10,845 nt of DNA from Bacillota bacterium (GTDB lineage Bacteria > Bacillota_I > Bacilli_A > RFN20 > CAG-826), in the NCBI GenBank assembly GCA_030831415.1, contig JAURLC010000011.1:1-10845 (forward strand). Direction: 5' to 3'. Under the pieces are notes generated by a model. That model ran no database searches. It was not told the origin of the DNA and saw only the letters and a program-made list of their open reading frames with translations. A program made the position numbers and the translations under genes. Positions 1 through 6,835 of this stretch are shown here, piece by piece. Numbering within the stretch: position 1 is the first letter of the stretch; every line of letters begins with the position of its first letter.

Positions 1-159
1 AAACAAACCATTCAACAAGATTTACCCGAAGGATTTCAAACGGCCACGTTTCAACTTCAACACGGCCAAGTTGATTTAGTCGTTCATCGCTCTAAATTAA
101 AAGAAACCTTAACCCAATTACTTCGTTTACATCAAAAAAAGGACGTAACCCATGGATAA
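1..159 (+). CDS. accD: Acetyl-CoA carboxylase carboxyltransferase subunit beta, C-terminal end (partial)
   Basis: The first 52 codons, read in frame from base 1 to the TAA at 157-159, are the tail of the beta subunit of the carboxyltransferase that moves the carboxyl group from carboxybiotin to acetyl-CoA. The pattern LPEGFQTATFQLQHGQVDL followed by VVHRSKLKETL and a closing LLRLH is the usual end of AccD, which in the family reads LPEGFQ...HG.VD.VV.R..L...L..LL. The zinc ribbon and most of the crotonase-fold domain lie outside the window. The gene overlaps accA by 8 nt, as expected for two subunits made in equal amounts. The identification rests on this short tail plus the accA neighbour. 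Confidence 0.9.
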   Translation, partial: KQTIQQDLPEGFQTATFQLQHGQVDLVVHRSKLKETLTQLLRLHQKKDVTHG

Positions 160-973
160 TCAAGTAGAAGAAAAAGTATGGCAACGCGTCCGACTTGCCC
201 GTCACCCCAAACGCCCTACTGCCAGCAAAGTCATCCAAGACTTGTTTCCTGATTTTTTAGAATTACACGGGGATCGTCAATTTGGAGATGATGCCTCTAT
301 CGTGGCAGGATTAGCGACCTTTCACGGTCAACCCGTTACGGTAATCGCTCAAGAAAAAGGGACGAACACCGATGAAAAAATTAAACGTAATTTTGGAATG
401 CCCCATCCTGAAGGTTATCGAAAAGCGTTACGTTTTATGAAACAAGCCGCCAAATTTCATCGTCCCATCATTTGCCTTATTGACACCCCGGGAGCATATC
501 CTGGCATTGGAGCAGAAGAACGCGGTCAAGCACAAGCGATTGCGTATAACTTATTTGAAATGATCGATTTACCAACCCCAATTGTTGGGGTTGTGTTGTC
601 TGAAGGTGGAAGTGGGGGTGCACTCGCCATTGGTGTCGGTGATGCGTTGTTTATGTTAGAAAACGCGATCTATTCGATTATTTCCCCTGAAGGATTTGCC
701 TCGATTTTGTTCAAAGATTCTACCCAAGCGAAAAAAGCTGCATCGTTAATGAAATTAACCGCGGATGATTTGTTATCCTATAAAATCATTGATGGTATTA
801 TTCCAGAAGCAGAACTTGGTTTCCAAGAAGATATTCCTCTTACCATGAAAGCGCTTGATAAAACGTTACACAAAACGATCACATCCTTACAAAAAAAATC
901 CATAGATACACTACTTAAACAACGTTATCATCGCTTTCGTTCCTATGGACCCTATACGGAGAAAACGCAATGA
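152..973 (+). CDS. accA: Acetyl-CoA carboxylase carboxyltransferase subunit alpha
   Basis: This 273-residue protein is the alpha subunit of the cytoplasmic acetyl-CoA carboxylase carboxyltransferase. With AccD it makes malonyl-CoA, the committed step of fatty-acid synthesis. Family signatures are DTPGAYPG (111-118), AEERGQ (121-126), the glycine-rich SEGGSGGALAIG (150-161) forming the oxyanion region, and SPEGFASIL (178-186). E. coli AccA has 319 residues. This one lacks roughly 45 N-terminal residues of the long form, matching the shorter AccA of many lactic-acid-type Bacillota. The ATG at 152 lies inside the end of accD and is preceded by AGGA at 140-143, 8 nt away. The gene ends with an ATGA overlap with fabH, so translation of the two is probably coupled. 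Confidence 0.97.
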   Translation: MDNQVEEKVWQRVRLARHPKRPTASKVIQDLFPDFLELHGDRQFGDDASIVAGLATFHGQPVTVIAQEKGTNTDEKIKRNFGMPHPEGYRKALRFMKQAAKFHRPIICLIDTPGAYPGIGAEERGQAQAIAYNLFEMIDLPTPIVGVVLSEGGSGGALAIGVGDALFMLENAIYSIISPEGFASILFKDSTQAKKAASLMKLTADDLLSYKIIDGIIPEAELGFQEDIPLTMKALDKTLHKTITSLQKKSIDTLLKQRYHRFRSYGPYTEKTQ

Positions 974-1911
974 GAAAAATCCCCTTAACGTTAGATATTA
1001 TTAGTACCGGTAAATATATTCCTTCGGGAACGATTACCAATGAAGATCTTGAAAAACTAGTTGATACGAGTGATGAGTGGATTGTCTCCCATACTGGTAT
1101 CAAAACGCGTCATAAAGCCATTGGAGAAAATACGTCTGATTTAGCGTATAAAGCTGCAGTTAATGCTATTGAAAAAGGCAAGGTCGATAAAGAAACGATC
1201 GATGCGATTATTGTGGCGACGATTACCGCTGATTTTGCCTCTCCTTCCATGGCGGCTATCGTTCAAGCTCGCTTAGGATTGAACCATCGCGATATTACAT
1301 GTTTTGATGTGAATGCAGCATGTACAGGCTTTGTATATGCCCTTCAAATGGCTACAGCCTTACTCAACACAGGACCTTATCGACATATTTTAGTCATTGG
1401 AGCAGAAGTGTTAACGAAAATCTTAGACTATACCGATCGCAACACGTGCATTCTTTTTGGGGATGGTGCCGGTGCGATGATTGTCCGTCAAGGAAAAGAA
1501 CATCAACACGCTTATTTTTATACCGCCTCAGAAGGGGATGTGGAAGATGTGCTTTCTGTAAAAGAAATATTACGCATGCAAGGACGCCGCGTATTTAAAT
1601 TTGCCATTAACGCAGTTGAAAAATCGATTAATCGTTTACTTGAGTTGGATGGTTCTCGCTTAGATCAAATCACCAAAATCATTCCTCATCAAGCCAACTA
1701 TCGCATTATCGATGGTGTCGCGGAATTAAAAAAAATCCCGTTAAATAAATTTTTCTTAAACTTAGAACAGTACGGCAATACCTCTGCAGCTTCCATTCCT
1801 ATTGCACTCGATGAATATTTACAAGAACGGTCGCTTCATTCAGGTGATAAATTGATGATGATAGGCTTTGGCGCAGGATTAACGTGGGGTGGGGTGGTGT
1901 TTACCCAATGA
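970..1911 (+). CDS. fabH: Beta-ketoacyl-ACP synthase III
   Basis: This 313-residue KAS III condenses an acyl-CoA primer with malonyl-ACP and starts each fatty-acid chain. The Cys-His-Asn catalytic triad is visible: Cys118 in NAACTGF, His240 in IPHQAN and Asn270 in QYGNTSAAS. Other family marks are DTSDEWI.SHTGI (32-44), FGDGAGA (163-169) and the C-terminal GFGAGLTWG. The segment between the FGDGAGA strand and GRRVFKFA (205-212) is short compared with the usual glycine-rich loop there, so this face of the active-site cap may be trimmed. The start ATG overlaps the accA stop (ATGA), with GGAG at 958-961 placed 8 nt upstream. Primer choice (acetyl versus branched) cannot be read from the sequence. 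In many Bacillota acpP follows fabH; here fabD follows directly. Confidence 0.97.
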   Translation: MRKIPLTLDIISTGKYIPSGTITNEDLEKLVDTSDEWIVSHTGIKTRHKAIGENTSDLAYKAAVNAIEKGKVDKETIDAIIVATITADFASPSMAAIVQARLGLNHRDITCFDVNAACTGFVYALQMATALLNTGPYRHILVIGAEVLTKILDYTDRNTCILFGDGAGAMIVRQGKEHQHAYFYTASEGDVEDVLSVKEILRMQGRRVFKFAINAVEKSINRLLELDGSRLDQITKIIPHQANYRIIDGVAELKKIPLNKFFLNLEQYGNTSAASIPIALDEYLQERSLHSGDKLMMIGFGAGLTWGGVVFTQ

Positions 1912-2837
1912 AACCGTACGCGCTACTTTTTGCAGGTCAAGGGGCTCAAACACCGGGAATGGGGTTATCTGTTCTCACTGAATCGCCTTCCTTACAAGCG
2001 TATTTTGATCAGTTACAAGCTGCAGTTCCGTTTTCCTTGACAGAAGTTTTAAAAGGCGATGATGGTCGGTTAAACCAAACGCGTTATACCCAACCAAGTT
2101 TAGCAGTTACCTCTTTGTTACTCTATCAACAACTTAAGCCATTTCTCCCTAAACAAGCTTCAGCGATTGCAGGCTTTTCATTAGGGGAAATCACTGCATT
2201 AGTTGCTTCAGGTATCCTGGATACATCGAGCATGCTTTCCTTGTTAAATGTGCGAGCCGAAGCGATGGAACAAGCCAGTCTTGCTCAACCAGGAAAAATG
2301 GCAGCCTTCATCGGGGCTAGTGATGAACAACTTGGGCAATTACTTGCATCCGTTCAAGAAGAAGGTGTACTCGAAATCGTTAATTATAACTGTCCTGGGC
2401 AACGTGTCCTTTCCGGTAAGGTTGAAGCGATTGATAAGGCGGTCAGTTTAGCGAGTCAATTTGGTGCTCGTCGTGCCATTCCTTTAGCGGTATCGGGGGC
2501 GTTTCATAGTTCCCTCATGCAAGCGGCGCAATTCCCTCTTGCATCCATCTTAAAAACGTTAACGATTCACGAACCCTCTATCCCTCATTATTTTAATAAA
2601 ACAGGTCAGATTGGCCATCAAGAAACCATCACGGATTTACTTATTGAACAAGTTGCCTCTCCGGTCTTATTTGAAACCACACTTCTCAATATGGCCAATG
2701 CTGGCATTCTAACCTTTATTGAAATCGGTCCAGGATCGGTCTTAACGGGTTTTGTGAAAAAAACACTCCCTGATGCTCAAGTAATTAGTTATAACGGTAT
2801 CAAGGATTGTGATGCGGTAAAGGAGTTATGGAAATGA
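1908..2837 (+). CDS. fabD: Malonyl-CoA:ACP transacylase
   Basis: This 309-residue protein, the same length as E. coli FabD, transfers malonyl groups from CoA to acyl carrier protein. It shows the N-terminal GQGAQ (10-14), the nucleophile elbow GFSLGE with Ser91, the substrate-carboxylate arginine Arg116 in NVRAEAM, the catalytic His200 in GAFHSSLM and the C-terminal IEIGPGSVLTG. The usual GHSLGE elbow reads GFSLGE here; the residue before the serine is variable in the family (some Lactobacillales have Leu). I chose the ATG at 1908, which overlaps the fabH TGA as ATGA and begins exactly at the family's first strand. A GTG at 1884 would add eight residues with no homology. There is no clear ribosome site apart from a G-rich stretch inside the fabH end, so translation probably depends on ribosomes finishing fabH. 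Confidence 0.96.
   Translation: MKPYALLFAGQGAQTPGMGLSVLTESPSLQAYFDQLQAAVPFSLTEVLKGDDGRLNQTRYTQPSLAVTSLLLYQQLKPFLPKQASAIAGFSLGEITALVASGILDTSSMLSLLNVRAEAMEQASLAQPGKMAAFIGASDEQLGQLLASVQEEGVLEIVNYNCPGQRVLSGKVEAIDKAVSLASQFGARRAIPLAVSGAFHSSLMQAAQFPLASILKTLTIHEPSIPHYFNKTGQIGHQETITDLLIEQVASPVLFETTLLNMANAGILTFIEIGPGSVLTGFVKKTLPDAQVISYNGIKDCDAVKELWK
2819..2825 (+). promoter_or_regulatory. Ribosome binding site that decides the fabG start
   Basis: AAAGGAG lies inside the end of fabD. It is only 2 nt from the ATG at 2828 but 8 nt from the ATG at 2834. The second ATG also overlaps the fabD TGA as ATGA, the junction style used by most genes here. The spacing therefore favours the ATG at 2834. Confidence 0.75.
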
Positions 2838-3580
2838 GTCAACCACAAAAAGTCGCCTTAGTGACAGGAGGAGCAACCGGGATCGGTCTTGCGATTTCTC
2901 AACAATTATTAAACGATGGATATATCGTCGTAGTGAATTATCAAGCGAGTCAAGCGGCGGCCGATGCATTCGTTGAAGGAGCAAAAGCGAAACAACAACT
3001 TGCCTTAGCGATTCAAGCGAATATCGGGGTTTCTTCCGATGTTATCCGTGTAATGGACACCATTGTATCGACGTTTGGACGGTTAGATGTCATTGTCAAC
3101 AATGCAGGGATTACTGAGGATGGTTTAATGCTTCGCATGAATGAAGAACAATTTGATCGTGTCATTCAAACAAATTTAAAAGGGGTTTGGCTTGTATGCA
3201 AATATGGTTTAAAACCACTGATGCAAGCAGGAAACGGACGCATTATTAACATTGCTTCGGTTGCAGGTTTAATGGGAAATTTTGGTCAATCGAACTACGC
3301 TGCTGCAAAAGCTGGCGTCATTGGACTCACGAAAACACTCGCACGAGAAATGGCTTCTCGTCAACTTACTGTGAATGTTGTCGCCCCAGGGTTTATTGAA
3401 ACAAGAATGACAGACAAGTTGTCCGAACAAGTCAAAACGTCCGCCTTGAATATGATTCCATTAAAACGTTTTGGACAACCCGAGGATATCGCTCATATGG
3501 TTAGTTTTTTAGCCTCACCTAAGGCACAATATATAACAGGTCAAACCTTCGTCGTCGACGGTGGAATGACGATGTATTAA
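2834..3580 (+). CDS. fabG: 3-oxoacyl-ACP reductase
   Basis: This 248-residue classical short-chain dehydrogenase reduces 3-ketoacyl-ACP with NADPH. Visible motifs are the cofactor loop TGGATGIG (11-18), NNAG (89-92), structural Asn114, the catalytic Ser142-Tyr155-Lys159 (IASVAG, NYAAAK), APGFIETRMT (184-193) and the C-terminal VDGGM. The length matches FabG of E. coli and B. subtilis (about 245). The ATG at 2828 would give 250 residues, but it sits only 2 nt from the ribosome site and is probably not used. The stop codon TAA is part of the TAAGGAG ribosome site of fabF, so termination and the next initiation are physically linked. Its position between fabD and fabF separates it from the many unrelated SDR enzymes with the same fold. 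Confidence 0.96.
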   Translation: MSQPQKVALVTGGATGIGLAISQQLLNDGYIVVVNYQASQAAADAFVEGAKAKQQLALAIQANIGVSSDVIRVMDTIVSTFGRLDVIVNNAGITEDGLMLRMNEEQFDRVIQTNLKGVWLVCKYGLKPLMQAGNGRIINIASVAGLMGNFGQSNYAAAKAGVIGLTKTLAREMASRQLTVNVVAPGFIETRMTDKLSEQVKTSALNMIPLKRFGQPEDIAHMVSFLASPKAQYITGQTFVVDGGMTMY

Positions 3581-3591
3581 GGAGAACACTT

Positions 3592-4824
3592 ATGAAAAAG
3601 CGTGTTGTCATCACAGGATTAGGAGCGGTCACCCCGATTGGAAACGATGTCCCATCTATGTGGAAAGGGATGATGGATGGTGTCAATGGTATCGGTAAAA
3701 TAACCCGCTACGATGCCTCTTCCCAAAAAGTTCAAATTGCAGCAGAAGTCAAAGACCTTGATCCAAGTCAATATTTAGATGAACGAACAGCAAGTAAGCT
3801 TGATCGCGTTATTGTTCTTGGCATCGTGGCAGCATCCGAAGCGTATGGTGATGCTAACTTAACCCCTGAATCCGTTGATCCGTATCGATTTGGTACTTTT
3901 GTAACCTCGGGAATTGGTGGATTGAACTCGATTTGGAATGAATCTCAAGTTGCGATGAATCGAGGAACCGATCGCATTTCCCCTCATTTTATTACCAACG
4001 CAATTATTAATTTAGTCGGTGGAAACATTTCCATGCGATTTAAAGCAAAAGGACCTAATCTTCCTATTGTTACCGCATGTTCTGCAAGTACGAATTCGAT
4101 TGGAGAAGCGTTCCGTTACATACGGGATGGTTATTTAGATGTTGCCTTTGCTGGTGGTTCAGAATCCTCGATCAATGAACTCGGTATTGGTGGCTTTGCG
4201 GTGATGCGAGCACTCAATAGTGGTAATGACCCCATGTTGGCCTCGATGCCCTTTGATAAAAAACGCTCTGGATTTGTGATGGGAGAAGGCGCAGGGGTTC
4301 TCATTTTAGAAGAATACGACCATGCCATCGCTCGTGGTGCACGAATTTATGCAGAAGTCGTTGGTTATGGATCCACGTCTGATGCTTTTCATGTCACCGC
4401 TCCCGATGAAACGGCCGAAGGGATTACCCGATGTATGCAACTTGCCTTAGCAGACGCAGGCATTGCTCCAGAAGCCATTGATTACATTAATGCTCACGGA
4501 ACATCAACTCCCCTTAACGATAAAATCGAAACCTTAGGCATAAAGAAAACCTTTGGACAACATGCCTATGAGCTCAATGTGTCTTCAACTAAAGGAATGA
4601 CAGGGCATATGTTAGGGGCCACGGGTGCAGTAGAATCCATCGCGTGTGTGTTAGCTTTAGTTCATCAAACCGTGCCGCCTACGATTACTACCACTGAACC
4701 ATCGGATGAATGTGATTTAAATTACACGCTTGGCCAACCTTTTAAACGTAAGGTTGATTACACCCTTAATATTAATTTAGGATTTGGTGGACAAAACGCT
4801 GCCTTGATTTTTAAGAAAGTTTAA
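3592..4824 (+). CDS. fabF: Beta-ketoacyl-ACP synthase II
   Basis: This 410-residue KAS II elongates acyl-ACP with malonyl-ACP. The Cys-His-His triad is present: Cys163 in TACSAST, His302 in NAHGTSTPLND and His339 in GMTGHMLGATG. The supporting Lys334 (STKGMTGH) is also there. Length and motif spacing are those of E. coli and B. subtilis FabF (about 412). The C-terminal gating loop reads INLGFGGQN, where most FabF enzymes have NSFGFGGHN. The gatekeeper Phe398 and the glycines are kept, but the residues around them differ, which might affect chain-length handling. AAGGAG at 3579-3584 lies 7 nt before the ATG and is the best ribosome site in the fab block. The gene is followed 4 nt later by fabZ. 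Confidence 0.97.
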   Translation: MKKRVVITGLGAVTPIGNDVPSMWKGMMDGVNGIGKITRYDASSQKVQIAAEVKDLDPSQYLDERTASKLDRVIVLGIVAASEAYGDANLTPESVDPYRFGTFVTSGIGGLNSIWNESQVAMNRGTDRISPHFITNAIINLVGGNISMRFKAKGPNLPIVTACSASTNSIGEAFRYIRDGYLDVAFAGGSESSINELGIGGFAVMRALNSGNDPMLASMPFDKKRSGFVMGEGAGVLILEEYDHAIARGARIYAEVVGYGSTSDAFHVTAPDETAEGITRCMQLALADAGIAPEAIDYINAHGTSTPLNDKIETLGIKKTFGQHAYELNVSSTKGMTGHMLGATGAVESIACVLALVHQTVPPTITTTEPSDECDLNYTLGQPFKRKVDYTLNINLGFGGQNAALIFKKV

Positions 4825-4828
4825 GCAT

Positions 4829-5257
4829 ATGTTGATGAATCTTGATCAAATAAAAGCAATTATTCCTCATCGAGAACCTTTTATTCTCATTGACCGTATT
4901 ACGGTCAATGAAAGTCTTGTCCAAACCATTGCCCAAAAAGATGTTAAAGACGATGAATTCTGGGTCCCAGGTCACTTTCCAGGACAACCGGTTATGCCGG
5001 GGGTCTTAATGGTGGAAGCGATGGCACAAACCGGTGCCGTTAACATTTTAACGTTACCGCAATATGAAGGTAAAATTGGGTATTTTTCTAGTATTCAAGA
5101 AGTTAAATTTAAACGAAAAGTTGTCCCAGGGGATACGTTAACAATTAAAGCGACTTATTTATCTCAACGCGCCGCCTTTTTCTTTTTTGAAGGAGAAGCG
5201 TTTGTAAACGATCAAATCGTTTGCGTCGCCAAATTTTCGGTTGCGGTTGCTTCTTGA
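4829..5257 (+). CDS. fabZ: 3-hydroxyacyl-ACP dehydratase
   Basis: This 142-residue single hot-dog-fold protein dehydrates 3-hydroxyacyl-ACP to the trans-2-enoyl product. It has IIPHREPFILIDR (11-23), the catalytic His49 in GHFPG and Glu63 in MVEAMAQ, within the signature PGHFPGQPVMPGVLMVEAMAQ (written here as two overlapping motifs, 47-58 and 56-67). Length is normal for FabZ and short for FabA. The start is uncertain between ATG 4829 and ATG 4835; both lie right after the fabF stop and neither has a good ribosome site, so re-initiation after fabF is likely. Early in the gene there is a 25-bp inverted repeat, listed separately. No enoyl reductase follows, so the next step of the cycle is encoded elsewhere. 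Confidence 0.96.
   Translation: MLMNLDQIKAIIPHREPFILIDRITVNESLVQTIAQKDVKDDEFWVPGHFPGQPVMPGVLMVEAMAQTGAVNILTLPQYEGKIGYFSSIQEVKFKRKVVPGDTLTIKATYLSQRAAFFFFEGEAFVNDQIVCVAKFSVAVAS
4887..4911. repeat. 12-1-12 perfect inverted repeat inside fabZ
   Basis: The left arm TCATTGACCGTA (4887-4898) and right arm TACGGTCAATGA (4900-4911) are exact reverse complements around one central T. As DNA this is an operator-like palindrome. As RNA it would fold into a 10-bp stem with a five-base loop. It lies about 60 nt into fabZ over codons for LIDRITVNE. No run of T follows, so it is not an intrinsic terminator. I estimate that 12-base arms at a fixed centre are expected far less than once by chance in a window this size. 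Confidence 0.8.
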
Positions 5258-5787
5258 TGAACATTATTTGTTTTGATTCGATTGATTCGACGAATACGTA
5301 TGCAAAACACCATCTTGCAACCTTAGCATCTGGAACGATTATTCGCGCTCGATATCAAACCCAGGGTCGAGGCCAATATACGCGAACATGGCAATCTTCG
5401 CCTAATGAGAATCTATTATTCACATTCGTATTACAAGCTCCATTACCAACCGATTCCATTGAAACCATTGAGCGAATAATGGTGCAAACGCTTCGTCAAT
5501 TTTTACAATCCAAAGGAGTTTCCTCCGTCCATAAATTACCCAATGATATTTATGTAAATGGTAAAAAAATTGCGGGTATGTTGCTTGAAACGATTCGTGA
5601 AGGAAATACCGTCAATTCCATTGTTGTGGGAGTAGGATTCAACATTAACCAAACGACATTTACCGCGCTTCCCAATGCCACGTCTCTTTCCCTTGTCATG
5701 AATCAAACGTTTGACATCGATGCAATGGCTGATGAATTTTTCACCTTACTTTTACAAAACGTTCACCCTCACTTCGTGTTAAAATAA
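5257..5787 (+). CDS. Minimal biotin-protein ligase (catalytic domain only)
   Basis: This 176-residue protein resembles the BPL/LplA catalytic domain, which activates biotin as biotinyl-AMP and attaches it to a lysine of the biotin carrier protein. Motifs are DSTN (10-13), QGRGQYTRTW (36-45, family GRGR..R.W), KLPND (93-97, usually KWPND), KKIAG with the likely catalytic Lys104, and GVGFNIN (125-131). There is no N-terminal helix-turn-helix, and the chain stops about 30 residues after ATSL. The C-terminal SH3-like domain of BirA (about 50 residues) is thus absent too. The next 22 nt show no frameshifted continuation. I chose the ATG at 5257 (TGATG overlap with fabZ), because an upstream TTG at 5221 only adds fabZ shadow. 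Position beside accA/accD supports biotin rather than lipoate as substrate. It is either a compact enzyme or a degraded one. Confidence 0.8.
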   Translation: MNIICFDSIDSTNTYAKHHLATLASGTIIRARYQTQGRGQYTRTWQSSPNENLLFTFVLQAPLPTDSIETIERIMVQTLRQFLQSKGVSSVHKLPNDIYVNGKKIAGMLLETIREGNTVNSIVVGVGFNINQTTFTALPNATSLSLVMNQTFDIDAMADEFFTLLLQNVHPHFVLK

Positions 5788-5796
5788 TCAAGAAAT

Positions 5797-5803
5797 AAAG
5801 GAG
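5797..5803 (+). promoter_or_regulatory. Strong ribosome binding site of gnd
   Basis: A perfect AAAGGAG sits 6 nt before the gnd ATG, in the 22-nt gap after the biotin ligase. This is the longest intergenic gap in the window and the one clear place where translation starts independently of the preceding gene. Confidence 0.8.
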
Positions 5804-5809
5804 ATTTTT

Positions 5810-6835
5810 ATGCAAGTTGGAATTATTGGTTTAGGTCGTATGGGAGAAAATATGTCGCGTCGTTTACTCGCCAATGGATTTACCACCATCGGGTATCGTA
5901 CTTCCCTTGATAAAGCAAAAGAACAAGCACAAAAAGGATACATTACCCAAGCTGCAATGAATCTTCAAGAACTCGTATCCTTAACCAAAAAAGATGGACA
6001 ACGCGGTGTTTTCCTACTCGTTATTCCTGCCCAAACCGTAGAAACTACACTGGATGAACTCCTTCCACTTTGCCAACCGGGTGACATCATTATTGATCAT
6101 GGAAACAGTAACTTTAAAGATACAGTTCGTCGTCATCAACGGTTAAAAGATGTAAATCTCCATTATTTAGACTGTGGAACCTCTGGAGGTGTTTATGGAT
6201 TAAATCGTGGATATTGCTTGATGGTAGGAGGCGATCAAGAACCTGTTGCCTACTGCGCTTCAATTTTTGAAACCTTATCCCCCGATACCGAAGCAGCAGC
6301 TCGATTACTTCCCGATCGTCCTTTAACTCCTGCTGAACATGGCTGGTTGCATTGCGGTCCAAGTGGGGCAGGTCACTTTGTGAAAATGGTCCACAATGGC
6401 ATCGAATACGGTATCATGCAAGCGTATGCCGAAGGCTTAAATATACTTTCTCAAGCAAATTTAGGTTCTTCCTATTTAAATAAAGGAGATGCAGAAGTGG
6501 CTCCTATGGCGGATCCTGAACATTATCAATATCAACTCAACATTCCAGAAATTACCGAATTATGGCGACGTGGCTCCGTTATTGGGAGTTGGTTGCTCGA
6601 TTTAACAGCTGAAGTCTTAAAAGAAAATCCAACCTTAGAAGGCTATCAAAGTGGCGTATCAGATTCAGGAGAAGGTCGTTGGACGGTTCATGCCGCTGTC
6701 GATTTAGGTGTTCCTGCCCCCGTTTTATCCACGGCTTTATTTACACGCTTTGAAAGCCGAAATCAAGGTGAGTATGCACTACGTGTTTTAAATGGTATGC
6801 GCTTTATGTTTGGAGGACATCATGTCCGAAAATAA
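5810..6835 (+). CDS. gnd: 6-phosphogluconate dehydrogenase, decarboxylating (short form)
   Basis: This 341-residue protein oxidatively decarboxylates 6-phosphogluconate to ribulose 5-phosphate. The N-terminal Rossmann domain begins GIIGLGRMGENM (4-15). DHGNSN (96-101) and CGTSGGVYG (122-130) follow. The catalytic stretch is HCGPSGAGHFVKMVHNGIEY (181-200), with Lys192, His195, Asn196 and Glu199. WRRGSVI.SWLLDLT (252-266) and SDSGEGRWTV (284-293) match the short Gnd/YqeC type (about 300-340 residues), not the 470-residue dimeric form. After the second strand it reads YRTS (29-32). An arginine at this place is typical of NADP binding, whereas an acidic residue is usual in NAD enzymes, so NADP use is my inference. 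The last 14 nt overlap zwf. Confidence 0.95.
   Translation: MQVGIIGLGRMGENMSRRLLANGFTTIGYRTSLDKAKEQAQKGYITQAAMNLQELVSLTKKDGQRGVFLLVIPAQTVETTLDELLPLCQPGDIIIDHGNSNFKDTVRRHQRLKDVNLHYLDCGTSGGVYGLNRGYCLMVGGDQEPVAYCASIFETLSPDTEAAARLLPDRPLTPAEHGWLHCGPSGAGHFVKMVHNGIEYGIMQAYAEGLNILSQANLGSSYLNKGDAEVAPMADPEHYQYQLNIPEITELWRRGSVIGSWLLDLTAEVLKENPTLEGYQSGVSDSGEGRWTVHAAVDLGVPAPVLSTALFTRFESRNQGEYALRVLNGMRFMFGGHHVRK
6812..6816 (+). promoter_or_regulatory. Ribosome binding site that decides the zwf start
   Basis: GGAGG lies inside the gnd end, 5 nt before the ATG at 6822. An in-frame ATG at 6792 has no such site and would add ten residues in front of the Rossmann strand, so 6822 is the preferred start. Confidence 0.8.

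Noticed and set aside
573..593. Inverted repeat with 9-bp arms (CAACCCCAA / TTGGGGTTG) and a 3-nt loop inside accA.
   Set aside because: It covers conserved AccA codons (PTPIVGVV), arms of this length at variable spacing are expected by chance in this much sequence, and no T-run follows to make a terminator.
1884..1907. Earlier GTG start for fabD.
   Set aside because: It adds residues read from the out-of-frame fabH end, has no family match, and lacks a ribosome site. The ATGA overlap at 1908 fits the operon style.
2834..3580. Asn63 in FabG at the place where many reductases have Asp in the adenine-binding segment.
   Set aside because: E. coli FabG also has Asn-Val at this site, so it is ordinary variation and not a defect.
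5221..5256. Earlier TTG start for the biotin ligase.
   Set aside because: The added residues are a shadow of the fabZ end, and the family strand with DSTN begins right after the ATG at 5257.
5711..5739. A perfect TTGACA hexamer about 94 nt before gnd, a possible internal promoter.
   Set aside because: No acceptable -10 box lies at 16-18 nt spacing (best candidate matches three of six), and the hexamer is explained by TFDID codons of the ligase gene.
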